A stretch of 20,166 nucleotides of DNA from a virus: the IMG/VR virus record IMGVR_UViG_3300036792_000086, positions 1-20,166 of that record. The stretch is one strand, 5' to 3'. Below, piece after piece: positions 7,005 to 12,430 of this stretch. The translations under genes and the position numbers were made by a program. Below the pieces are notes generated by a model. It was given only the letters and a program-made list of their open reading frames with translations, ran no database searches and had not been told where the DNA came from. Position 1 is the stretch's first letter, and each line of letters opens with the position of its first letter.

Positions 7005-7030
7005 GAAACTGACGCTAACGTCAGTATAAT
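7000..7030 (+). promoter_or_regulatory. Operator-promoter for the 7059 sub-operon
   Basis: The near-palindrome ACTGACGCTAACGTCAGT (7008-7025) overlaps a consensus -10 box TATAAT (7025-7030). The 31-bp block matches 4056-4086 at all but two positions. The distance from -10 to the ATG at 7059 is 28 nt, identical to the other copy, and ACGGAG (7044-7049) is the SD in both. No consensus -35 is visible 17 nt upstream. It provides an internal regulated promoter within the long rightward block. Confidence 0.75.
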
Positions 7031-7058
7031 CGCCACATCAGAAACGGAGACCGCCTAC

Positions 7059-7262
7059 ATGTTGTACCACGCGATTTTGATTGACGACCAAGACGGTTAC
7101 CTCGCCAACACCGAGCACGAGTCGAAAAAGGCGGCCATCGCGGATGCGAAGGCCATGTTAAATGACCCCGAGTACGCCAATAGCGGCGTCGTCAAGGCCG
7201 CCGTCATCGACGAAGAGGGCGTTGTGCTTTGGGATAAGTCGGCGCCTCCGAGGGTGGAGTGA
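7059..7262 (+). CDS. Unknown 67-residue protein
   Basis: This small acidic protein, MLYHAILIDDQDGYLANTE..., ends with AAVIDEEGVVLWDKSAPP. The pattern is strand-helix-strand, like a single compact domain. It is the first gene after the operator-promoter at 7000-7030, with a clear ACGGAG ribosome site. It overlaps the next gene by 4 nt (GTGA). A product expressed from its own regulated promoter suggests a timing-sensitive function, but the sequence does not reveal which. Confidence 0.7.
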   Translation: MLYHAILIDDQDGYLANTEHESKKAAIADAKAMLNDPEYANSGVVKAAVIDEEGVVLWDKSAPPRVE

Positions 7263-7447
7263 CCTCCGAGGTTGAGGTCTGCCCCGACTGTCGTAAGCCG
7301 ATTGAGGCCGACCAACCCGTGCATGGCACCCTCGGTATTCATTGGGACTGCTACGAGCTTCGTCAGAAGAGGTTCCGCATGTCGCAAAACCGTGCCGAGC
7401 GTGCCCTCAGAGATATCGACCGAATTGTGAACTCCATCAAGGAATGA
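7259..7447 (+). CDS. Small putative treble-clef zinc protein
   Basis: This 62-residue protein starts at GTG 7259, overlapping the previous stop. Residues 8-31 contain CPDCRKPIEADQPVHG and IHWDCYE, giving Cys8, Cys11, His28 and Cys31 as a likely zinc-binding treble clef or LIM-like knuckle. The rest is a charged helix (RMSQNRAERALRDIDR). Such mini zinc proteins are frequent in phage early regions and often bind host proteins or nucleic acid. The specific target is unknown. Confidence 0.65.
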   Translation: MTSEVEVCPDCRKPIEADQPVHGTLGIHWDCYELRQKRFRMSQNRAERALRDIDRIVNSIKE

Positions 7448-7475
7448 TTCGGTAGCCGCAGTTAGTATGCACCTC

Positions 7476-7661
7476 ATGAACTACGACCCTTACAACTCAG
7501 CCCCGACGCGCGCTTGCCCTTGGAAGGTCACGCGTGTTGTCACAGATAGGAGCAAGCCCATATGCCCGCCTTCTCGTTCAACAGTGAATTCCTTGGACAC
7601 CTCGACGGCCTCGAATGTGTCGGCTACGACGCTTCGCAGCCCTTCGAAGTCAAGGGCATGA
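7476..7661 (+). CDS. Doubtful small ORF carrying a YDPYNS motif
   Basis: Reading from ATG 7476 gives MNYDPYNSAPTRACPWKVTR..., which shares YDPYNS-x-x-TR and a following PW with the N-terminus of the 9344-9784 protein. The DNA CTACGACCCTTACAACTC (7481-7498) matches 9391-9408 at 17 of 18 positions. The second half overlaps the better-supported gene at 7562 by 100 nt and looks like shadow sequence. No good SD is present. It may be a degenerate partial copy of the 9344 gene start or a truncated real gene. Confidence 0.3.
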   Translation: MNYDPYNSAPTRACPWKVTRVVTDRSKPICPPSRSTVNSLDTSTASNVSATTLRSPSKSRA

Positions 7662-7855
7662 TTCACCCGCGCTACCCAATGGCGTTCCCCGAGTCGGTCA
7701 TGCCCGAGGTGATCCGCGAGGATGTGTGCGACGCCGTGCTCGACGCGCTTGCCATGCGCAACATGGGCGCCGATGTGCTCGCGCCCGAGGAAGATTGGGG
7801 CATACTCGGTATGTCCGAGCCCGTCACGCTGCCCCCGCACGAACTGGAGTTCTAA
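7562..7855 (+). CDS. Unknown 97-residue acidic protein
   Basis: It begins MPAFSFNSEFLGHLDGLEC and ends EPVTLPPHELEF. It is acidic with no basic patches, membrane segment or Cys pairs. TAGGAG lies about nine nt before ATG 7562 and supports this start. It is followed within two nt by the GTG of the next gene. The acidic composition could fit a protein that mimics DNA or binds a basic partner, but this is not specific. No family recognised. Confidence 0.7.
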   Translation: MPAFSFNSEFLGHLDGLECVGYDASQPFEVKGMIHPRYPMAFPESVMPEVIREDVCDAVLDALAMRNMGADVLAPEEDWGILGMSEPVTLPPHELEF

Positions 7856-7857
7856 CC

Positions 7858-8211
7858 GTGGCCGGTAACACACTCATCCCCAAGGGCCGCGAGTTGCCGC
7901 ATGCGGCCTTGTTCAAGGAACCCGACCCCGACCCGTTGCGCGAGTTCGAGGTGACCGTACCGGAGTTAGAACGGTTGGTAAAGCGCTCGACGGGTCGCGT
8001 GTTGTTTGTGCGTGCCGGTTGGGCGGCTCACGCGATTGACCAGAACGGCGTCGAGCCCGGCAAGTTCCGCTGTTGGGATATCAGCGGCAACGTCGATGTT
8101 CCCAAACGCACCGCGTTGCGCTTCATAGCCAACGCCTACACGGAGCGCGCTCGCGCGGCGGTGTATGCCCGCATCACATTCAACAGTCACTGTCTGTTCA
8201 TTGGAGGTTAG
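7858..8211 (+). CDS. Unknown 117-residue protein
   Basis: I start this at GTG 7858, two nt after the previous stop; the frame is open further upstream but would run through the preceding gene. The product begins MAGNTLIPKGRELPHAALF and contains TVPELERLVKRSTGRVLFVRAGW and RFIANAYTERARAAVYARI regions, suggesting an alpha/beta fold with basic helices. No catalytic motif is evident. It is followed by a strong GGAGG for the next gene. Confidence 0.65.
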   Translation: MAGNTLIPKGRELPHAALFKEPDPDPLREFEVTVPELERLVKRSTGRVLFVRAGWAAHAIDQNGVEPGKFRCWDISGNVDVPKRTALRFIANAYTERARAAVYARITFNSHCLFIGG

Positions 8212-8217
8212 GCTATC

Positions 8218-8400
8218 ATGCCAGCGGATACACCAGACACCCCGGCACAGGCTACCGCGCGCAAGCTGTACGACGATGCTTGCCGCGATCTAGCCGACGC
8301 GGCGGTGAAGCTCAAAAGCGCACAGGCGATCTACGACGGCGCCCACGAGCGCTACAACATTGCGTACGGCATGGCCCTACAGGCGGGAATACTCAAATGA
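8218..8400 (+). CDS. Small helical protein, 60 residues
   Basis: It begins MPADTPDTPAQATARKLYDD and continues as one Ala-rich helix (AAVKLKSAQAIYDGAHERY), probably a short coiled coil. GGAGG about 10 nt upstream of ATG 8218 fixes the start. The stop overlaps the next start as ATGA (8397-8400). It belongs to a tightly coupled run of three tiny genes. Function is not recognised. Confidence 0.65.
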   Translation: MPADTPDTPAQATARKLYDDACRDLADAAVKLKSAQAIYDGAHERYNIAYGMALQAGILK

Positions 8401-8552
8401 GTGTTGAACAGGCGCGCAACAACTTGCGCAAGGTTCTTGCCGAATACTTCCCCTCGTTGGGCACCGTCACCGAAGGTCCGTTAGCCGACGATCTAAACAC
8501 CGCAATGGACGCCCTACAACAAGCCGTCATGCGGGAGTATTACACCTCATGA
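8397..8552 (+). CDS. Small helical protein, 51 residues
   Basis: The start is the ATGA overlap at 8397. It begins MSVEQARNNLRKVLAEYFPS and ends AVMREYYTS, with two amphipathic helices. The frame is open a long way upstream, but the overlap start is by far the simplest choice. It couples to the next gene by another ATGA (8549-8552). No family recognised. Confidence 0.6.
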   Translation: MSVEQARNNLRKVLAEYFPSLGTVTEGPLADDLNTAMDALQQAVMREYYTS

Positions 8553-8764
8553 GCCCCGAGGAAGTCGAGGCCGCCGTTGCGCGGGGCGATAAGGACCCAA
8601 CACTAAAGGCAGTAATGGAATTCGTAACGTCCATGTGCGCCATAGCTGTTGGAGAAACGACCGGGTTTTGGACGGCGAGCACATGCAACGGCATGCGCTC
8701 CGAGTGTTACGCACAGTTCGTTGTTGCCATGGAAAAAGCGGCACCGCCGCCACAAGAGGGTTGA
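8549..8764 (+). CDS. Small protein, 71 residues
   Basis: This is the third of the coupled tiny genes, starting at ATG 8549. The sequence MSPEEVEAAVARGDKDPTLK is followed by a mildly hydrophobic helix with Cys residues (EFVTSMCAIAVGETTG) and ends with APPPQEG. Three Cys residues (MCAI, STCNG, SECYA) could form a disulfide or bind metal, but there is no standard spacing. It ends four nt before the membrane/lipobox gene. Function unknown. Confidence 0.6.
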   Translation: MSPEEVEAAVARGDKDPTLKAVMEFVTSMCAIAVGETTGFWTASTCNGMRSECYAQFVVAMEKAAPPPQEG

Positions 8765-8768
8765 GGTA

Positions 8769-9347
8769 ATGAGCATTCTACACAAAGCCGCGTTGGTTCT
8801 CTTCGCACTGATACTAGGCGAAACCCTGTTATGGGGTGTTGTCCTGAAGAAATGGCCTAGCGTCAAATACTACTGCATAGCCGCCGTGCTGTTGGCTGCC
8901 CTCACGATGGCCGGCTGTGCGGCGCTGCCTATCCCGTTCCAGCCGGCGAACGAACAGTACAACAGCAACATGGCCGAGGGCGCTTGGCTTGTGGTCGAGG
9001 GCGTAGATACCGCACAGACCATGCACCTCCGCGAAGTGCGCAACGTGCCGGCCAACACCCGCGTGTCGTGCAATCACGAGGCCGACCCCATTGCGGCCAA
9101 GATATACGGCTCACAGTATCCAAGCCCTAGCCGCGTGCTCGTAACCAACCTGCTACTAGCCACCGTGCACACCATGGTTACGTCGTGGCTCGACGACAAG
9201 GTTGCGGCCGAGGCCACTAAGCAAACCAACGGCGACGACAACAACCTCGGCCCGTGGTATGTTGGACGCATCGCATGGCACACCGTTTCCCTAGCCTACT
9301 CGGTCGGATCGGTGCTCAACAACGTGAAACAGGGTTGCGAACTATGA
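8769..9347 (+). CDS. Membrane protein with internal lipobox
   Basis: This is a 192-residue protein. Residues 4-26 (KAALVLFALILGETLLWGV) form one hydrophobic segment and residues 34-55 a second, which contains LTMAGC, a good lipobox with Cys50. Downstream, NSNMAEGAWLVVEGVDTAQTM matches a motif I associate with small phage envelope proteins of the 'EGAW...DTAQT' type. Further hydrophobic stretches lie at 123-140 and 166-182. A lipobox 50 residues from the start is unusual; it may be a fusion of a short membrane protein with a lipoprotein, or translation may begin internally, although no normal in-frame start codon lies just before the second segment. GAGG precedes ATG 8769. The stop overlaps the next start. 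An envelope or lysis-related role is possible. Confidence 0.7.
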   Translation: MSILHKAALVLFALILGETLLWGVVLKKWPSVKYYCIAAVLLAALTMAGCAALPIPFQPANEQYNSNMAEGAWLVVEGVDTAQTMHLREVRNVPANTRVSCNHEADPIAAKIYGSQYPSPSRVLVTNLLLATVHTMVTSWLDDKVAAEATKQTNGDDNNLGPWYVGRIAWHTVSLAYSVGSVLNNVKQGCEL

Positions 9348-9784
9348 CCGACTTAGAGAAGTACCAACAGACAATAGCTAACAGCGTGGGCTACGACCCC
9401 TACAACTCCGTGGCCACGCGTACGAAATTCGGGGACGAGAAGGGCATACCGTGGCAAACGTACCTCAAGGTTGAAGAGGCCATACAAACCGTCGAGGAAG
9501 CGCGAGCCCGGCACATTGGCATGATGCCCGAGCTAGTGGCGCCGTTCGTGTTCGCCGAGGCTACGATGCCCATAGGCCCCGACCTCAACAGCATTATCTA
9601 TTGGCTTCAGGAGTTGTTCGCATCCGAGCACGACAACAGTCGCGACGGCGTAGGTCGTTGGATGAAGGCTTATGAGGAACTGAAGAAGATTTCAGTGCAA
9701 TTGAAGTTGCCCACGGTGCACGAGCTTGTACCGTCGTCTATCAAGTACGACCCCAACCGTGTTGTGCCTCACGTATGGGTTTGA
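9344..9784 (+). CDS. Unknown 146-residue protein with YDPYNS motif
   Basis: The start at ATG 9344 overlaps the previous stop. The N-terminus MTDLEKYQQTIANSVGYDPYNS is followed by a mostly helical body (AIQTVEEARARHIG, IIYWLQELFASEH, WMKAYEELKKIS). The GYDPYNS...PW segment is shared with the small ORF near 7476. No membrane span or catalytic motif is apparent. The last ten nt overlap the next gene. Function unknown. Confidence 0.7.
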   Translation: MTDLEKYQQTIANSVGYDPYNSVATRTKFGDEKGIPWQTYLKVEEAIQTVEEARARHIGMMPELVAPFVFAEATMPIGPDLNSIIYWLQELFASEHDNSRDGVGRWMKAYEELKKISVQLKLPTVHELVPSSIKYDPNRVVPHVWV

Positions 9785-10092
9785 AACCGCCCGAGGCGCC
9801 ACACAAGAACTATTCGCTTCCGGCCGGGCCAGTGAAGCGGGTTTACATCAACATCGAAGCGGCCAAACGCGACGAAGCCGCCTGGAGGGTATGGGTAGAT
9901 GAGGATAAGGTGTACGTTGCGGTTACGTGGCGTACGGATCATATGGAGGGGCTCAACGTGCGGGGTGTTGGGTCACGAACGGCAATGCTCACCCCCGAAG
10001 GCCCGGCCTTTTGGCTGGAAACAACCGCAGCAATAGAGATTTACTACGATGCCCCCGAAACGATACATCCTGCAAAAACTATTCGGTCGTAA
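9775..10092 (+). CDS. Unknown 105-residue protein
   Basis: It begins MGLKPPEAPHKNYSLPAGPV and is strand-rich (RVYINIEAAKRD, AWRVWVDEDKVYVAVTW), consistent with a small beta-barrel or beta-sandwich. The start overlaps the previous gene by 10 nt and the end overlaps the next by 44 nt, showing extreme packing. No SD is obvious, so coupling is likely. Function unknown. Confidence 0.6.
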   Translation: MGLKPPEAPHKNYSLPAGPVKRVYINIEAAKRDEAAWRVWVDEDKVYVAVTWRTDHMEGLNVRGVGSRTAMLTPEGPAFWLETTAAIEIYYDAPETIHPAKTIRS

Positions 10093-10246
10093 GGCGATCA
10101 CCGACAGGCACGACGGGCGCGTATATGCCTTCGGTCCAGGGTTCGACTTTACCGCCGCCCCGTTCCAACAGCATCGCGCGGCCTACACCGAGGCCGACGC
10201 CCAAGCTGTCGTTGATTGGATGAATGAGCGTCAGTCGTACGCGTGA
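10049..10246 (+). CDS. Unknown 65-residue basic protein
   Basis: It begins MPPKRYILQKLFGRKAITDR and ends AVVDWMNERQSYA. It is basic at the start, with an aromatic-rich centre (YAFGPGFDFTAAPF) and a C-terminal helix. The 44-nt overlap with the gene before it is long for a phage, but the sequence after 10092 is coding-like and ends in a GTGA overlap with the HNH gene. No family recognised. Confidence 0.55.
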   Translation: MPPKRYILQKLFGRKAITDRHDGRVYAFGPGFDFTAAPFQQHRAAYTEADAQAVVDWMNERQSYA

Positions 10247-10584
10247 GCGCTGAACGTTGGAAAAGCCCCCGGCACAGAAAAATACTCCTAGCCGGGGGCT
10301 CGTGGCGGGGCTTGCGTCGTCACCCGAGGCGCCAATACATAGCCGCCTGTATCTTGGCAACACCCGATTGGGTTAGCCGACACCAGCTACGGGCGATAAA
10401 TGAGATAGCGATAGCTCGTACGGTGCAGACAGGCATACAACATGTCTGTGACCACATAGTGCCCATTACCCACCCGGACGTGTGCGGCCTCAACGTGCCG
10501 TGGAACCTCCAGGTTATTACCCGCGCACAGAACGCCGCCAAGTCTAATACGTGGAACCCTTGGCAACTTGACTTACCTTTGTAA
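10243..10584 (+). CDS. HNH endonuclease
   Basis: This 113-residue nuclease starts with GTG 10243. The HNH core is CDHIVPITHPDVCGL with D70-H71, followed by NVPWNLQVIT (N88) and RAQNAAKSNTW (N97, N102). This is the compact HNH form common in phages, with catalytic His71 and metal-binding Asn/Asp ligands. The N-terminal 60 residues are basic and likely bind DNA. Stand-alone phage HNH proteins can support terminase in genome packaging or act as nicking or homing enzymes; this copy lies at the end of the small-gene block, far from terS/terL, so either role is possible. A short hairpin ACTTAC-CTTT-GTAAGT (10571-10586) overlaps the stop. Confidence 0.88.
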   Translation: MSAERWKSPRHRKILLAGGSWRGLRRHPRRQYIAACILATPDWVSRHQLRAINEIAIARTVQTGIQHVCDHIVPITHPDVCGLNVPWNLQVITRAQNAAKSNTWNPWQLDLPL

Positions 10585-10591
10585 GTTAGGG

Positions 10592-10609
10592 ACTGACGCT
10601 AGCGTCAGT
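10592..10609. promoter_or_regulatory. Perfect palindromic operator, distal copy
   Basis: ACTGACGCTAGCGTCAGT is an exact 18-bp palindrome eight nt after the HNH stop. It is followed by TTTT like most copies, but I see no clear -10 box 16-18 nt from its CTGACG half. Together with the copy at 10698-10715 it brackets an 88-nt gene-free stretch. It could serve as an auxiliary site for loop formation or a promoter with a poor -10 (around 10616). Confidence 0.7.
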
Positions 10610-10661
10610 TTTTCAACCTAACCATGTGCTTAGCAACAGAACTTCATCGATTCTAGCGGTC

Positions 10662-10689
10662 TTGCGGGTTGGCACGGGTGTTGCATACT
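10662..10689 (+). promoter_or_regulatory. Candidate promoter for the 10741 gene
   Basis: TTGCGG (10662-10667), a 16-nt spacer and CATACT (10684-10689) resemble a sigma70 promoter. Transcription would start near 10697, at the edge of the operator 10698-10715, so bound repressor would block initiation. The boxes are only moderate matches, so this remains tentative. Confidence 0.35.
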
Positions 10690-10697
10690 CCTTAGCG

Positions 10698-10715
10698 ACT
10701 GACGCTAACGTCAGT
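10698..10715. promoter_or_regulatory. Palindromic operator, proximal copy
   Basis: ACTGACGCTAACGTCAGT differs from the perfect palindrome at one central base. It is centred 106 bp from the copy at 10592, about ten helical turns, and lies 25 nt before the ATG at 10741. The SD GAGGA follows shortly after. Both copies are on the control region of the 10741-12010 genes. Confidence 0.75.
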
Positions 10716-10740
10716 TTTTACAACACACGAGGATGCAATC

Positions 10741-11469
10741 ATGACCACTACGATTCTTGCCAAGCTCGTCAAGGGCCATTGGGTAGCCACCGAACACGAC
10801 GTTGAGGTGTTGGCGCACGAGCGCTACGCGAACGCCGTGCTTGTCTCGAACTCCGACGGCACGTACCTGAAAGTCGTGTTGGTGGCGGCACAGGCGAAGC
10901 TCGGGCGCCCACGGGGCCGAGGCGTCAAACCCAACGCCGAAGCTCAACTCACCGTTCTGTCGGCCGTGCACGAGGTGTTCTACCCGGCCGTACTGCGCGG
11001 GGTCACGACTCCCGATATCGCTATCGAGGCCGGTCTCGACCCCAAGGAACAGCAACGCCGCAGCCTGGATCGGAACAGCCGCTCGGCCTTCGCCCGGTCG
11101 GCCGTGTCCACTCTCACGGCGTTCGTACGGGCCGGCGGCGACCTCCGCACCGTTGACCCGGCCACAGTCACCAAAGCCGCCCTACGGGCCGCCACGGCGC
11201 CTCCCGAGCCTTCCGAGAAGGTAGCCCGACAGATACAGCGCTCGTCCAAGGCACTGTTGCGGGCTATCGGTCGCCGGGCACGGGACAACCCCGAGGCCGC
11301 ACGCGCCGAGGTCGAGGCCCTCATGCAAGAGTTCCAACGGGTGCTCGATAGCCTGGACGGCAACGGCGAGGAAGAACACACCGAAACAACAACCAAGGTA
11401 CGGCCGCCGCCCGAGCGCGCATTCCAGCGCACGCGCGTGGGCACCCCCTTGTTGAATAGGGGCGCGTAG
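10741..11469 (+). CDS. Putative DNA-binding protein with AT-hook-like motif
   Basis: This is a 242-residue protein. Residues 55-60 are GRPRGR, the core of an AT-hook, followed by VKPNAEAQ. The middle section (VTTPDIAIEAGLDPKEQ, RNSRSAFARSAVSTL) could contain a helix-turn-helix, and the C-terminal part is helical and charged (ARRARDNPEAARAEVEALMQE). This makes DNA binding likely, though no family is firmly identified. A good GAGGA ribosome site precedes ATG 10741. Two copies of the dispersed operator lie upstream, more than for any other gene, which would suit a regulator or a gene needing tight repression. The next gene starts three nt after the stop. Confidence 0.7.
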   Translation: MTTTILAKLVKGHWVATEHDVEVLAHERYANAVLVSNSDGTYLKVVLVAAQAKLGRPRGRGVKPNAEAQLTVLSAVHEVFYPAVLRGVTTPDIAIEAGLDPKEQQRRSLDRNSRSAFARSAVSTLTAFVRAGGDLRTVDPATVTKAALRAATAPPEPSEKVARQIQRSSKALLRAIGRRARDNPEAARAEVEALMQEFQRVLDSLDGNGEEEHTETTTKVRPPPERAFQRTRVGTPLLNRGA

Positions 11470-11471
11470 TC

Positions 11472-11741
11472 ATGCCGGAAGATACACCGCCCCCGCCGCC
11501 CCCGATAGGGCCGCCACGACCGCCGATGTTCGTGCTTGCCGAAGATGACAAGTTGCACGTTGAATGGCGGAGTTGTTTGTTACGCGGTGCACGGTATCGC
11601 CTACTCGCGATGGAAAGCGAGTTAGAACGACACCGACACCTCGACAGCCGCTACGCGCAAGCCGTCATCGACGCGACGCAAATGGAAATGGACTGTTTGC
11701 AAGCCGGTATCGCGTGGCTGTGGAGACACCCCGTTGCTTGA
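11472..11741 (+). CDS. Unknown 89-residue protein with proline tract
   Basis: The N-terminus MPEDTPPPPPPIGPPRPPM is a polyproline tract, followed by a helical domain (CLLRGARYRLLAMESELERH, YAQAVIDATQMEMDCLQAG). The domain looks like two antiparallel helices. It is cotranscribed with the 10741 gene. A strong hairpin follows (11753-11774). The proline tract suggests a flexible arm or protein-protein contact. Function unknown. Confidence 0.65.
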   Translation: MPEDTPPPPPPIGPPRPPMFVLAEDDKLHVEWRSCLLRGARYRLLAMESELERHRHLDSRYAQAVIDATQMEMDCLQAGIAWLWRHPVA

Positions 11742-11752
11742 CGGGATTGTGA

Positions 11753-11774
11753 GCGGGGTCACGGACGGCCCCGC
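11753..11774 (+). terminator. GC-rich hairpin after the 11472-11741 gene
   Basis: GCGGGGTC (11753-11760) pairs with GGCCCCGC (11767-11774), one G-U pair included, around a 6-nt loop. It is followed by TTACTGTC rather than a T-run, so it may be a weak terminator or an RNA-stabilising stem. The next gene's -10-like TACAGT (11785-11790) starts just after it. Confidence 0.45.
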
Positions 11775-11797
11775 TTACTGTCGCTACAGTGCGACCC

Positions 11798-12010
11798 ATG
11801 AACGCCGTACTAAAAATGGACACGACCGCCGAGACCGAGGCCGAGTTTATCGAGCGCCGACGCAAGGCGAACGAGCAAGCGGCTATTGAGGCCGGCGACG
11901 ATCCGCTCATTAAAGCGCTGTTCGGCCCCCATGAGCCGGTCGTCATCAGCGAGCGCGAGCGGCGCCTCTTCTGTTTCCAGCCCGGTTGGATGTTCAAAAA
12001 GCAGGCTTGA
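11798..12010 (+). CDS. Unknown 70-residue charged protein
   Basis: It begins MNAVLKMDTTAETEAEFIERR and ends RERRLFCFQPGWMFKKQA, with an acidic helix first and a basic-aromatic tail. No SD is visible. A -10-like TACAGT ends eight nt before the ATG, so the message may be leaderless, although no good -35 is seen. An in-frame GTG at 11789 is an alternative start. The stop TGA (12008-12010) lies inside the -35/operator of the next promoter. Function unknown. Confidence 0.65.
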   Translation: MNAVLKMDTTAETEAEFIERRRKANEQAAIEAGDDPLIKALFGPHEPVVISERERRLFCFQPGWMFKKQA

Positions 12011-12036
12011 CGCGGGCGTCAGTTTTCCGCAATACT
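12007..12036 (+). promoter_or_regulatory. Operator-promoter for the 36-residue membrane peptide gene
   Basis: TTGACG (12007-12012), an 18-nt spacer and AATACT (12031-12036) form a promoter. The operator TGACGC-GG-GCGTCA (12008-12021) keeps both half-sites perfect but has a different centre. The following AGTTTT matches other copies. Transcription would start near 12043, about 20 nt before the ATG at 12064. Confidence 0.7.
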
Positions 12037-12063
12037 GTGGCCCTCGTCACGGATTGCGGAAAA

Positions 12064-12174
12064 ATGGTAAAGATTCTGATAATCGCAACCGTCCTACTTT
12101 TGGTAGGCATGTGTATCGGCCCGTTCGTTGGCTTCAATCAGCTACCGAAAGAGGGCGACGACGAGAACAGTTAG
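12064..12174 (+). CDS. 36-residue single-span membrane peptide
   Basis: The sequence MVKILIIATVLLLVGMCIGP gives a single transmembrane helix at residues 3-19, followed by a short soluble tail ending KEGDDENS. The frame is open upstream to 11986, but the promoter at 12007-12036 would make only the short form, and GCGGAAAA precedes ATG 12064. It is the last rightward gene before a strong bidirectional terminator. Its own repressor-controlled promoter is notable for such a tiny gene. Possible roles include holin-like or superinfection-exclusion peptide or toxin; none can be proven from sequence. Confidence 0.6.
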   Translation: MVKILIIATVLLLVGMCIGPFVGFNQLPKEGDDENS

Positions 12175-12181
12175 AATCCCG

Positions 12182-12234
12182 CCCGGTAGCGCCCTTGTGT
12201 GTTGACCCCCTCGACCGGCGGGGGCGCTACCGGG
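12182..12234. terminator. Bidirectional terminator hairpin
   Basis: CCCGGTAGCGCCC (12182-12194) and GGGCGCTACCGGG (12222-12234) are perfect 13-bp arms around a 27-nt loop that can itself form a C5/G5 stem. The structure lies between the convergent genes ending at 12174 and 12242, as expected for a terminator serving both strands. There is no clear T-run. Confidence 0.7.
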
Positions 12235-12241
12235 AAATGGG

Positions 12242-12430
12242 TTACCAACGGCCGTTGCCATCCGGGTTCCCTATCTTCCGATTCTGTGTCACACAGAACT
12301 CTCTAGCCGGCACCTCCATGCGGTAGTAACGGCCTTGGTCTCCGTACAGCCACATTTGCCGAACTTCTCGAAGCTGCCACCGGCCTTTGCGGAACTGAAT
12401 GTGCGGTTTCAACATAACTACTCCGGTCAT
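12242..12430 (-). CDS. Unknown 62-residue basic protein
   Basis: The start ATG 12430 overlaps the stop of the primase-helicase gene (ATGA). It begins MTGVVMLKPHIQFRKGRWQL, is rich in aromatic and basic residues (MWLYGDQGRYYRMEV) and looks like a small beta-sheet protein. A second in-frame ATG gives MLKPHIQF. It is the last gene of the leftward replication operon, before the terminator. An accessory role in replication is an inference from position only. Confidence 0.6.
   Translation of the reverse strand: MTGVVMLKPHIQFRKGRWQLREVRQMWLYGDQGRYYRMEVPAREFCVTQNRKIGNPDGNGRW

Noticed and set aside
10624-10653. Nine-codon ORF between the two operators, possible leader peptide
   Set aside because: No SD and no attenuator structure downstream.
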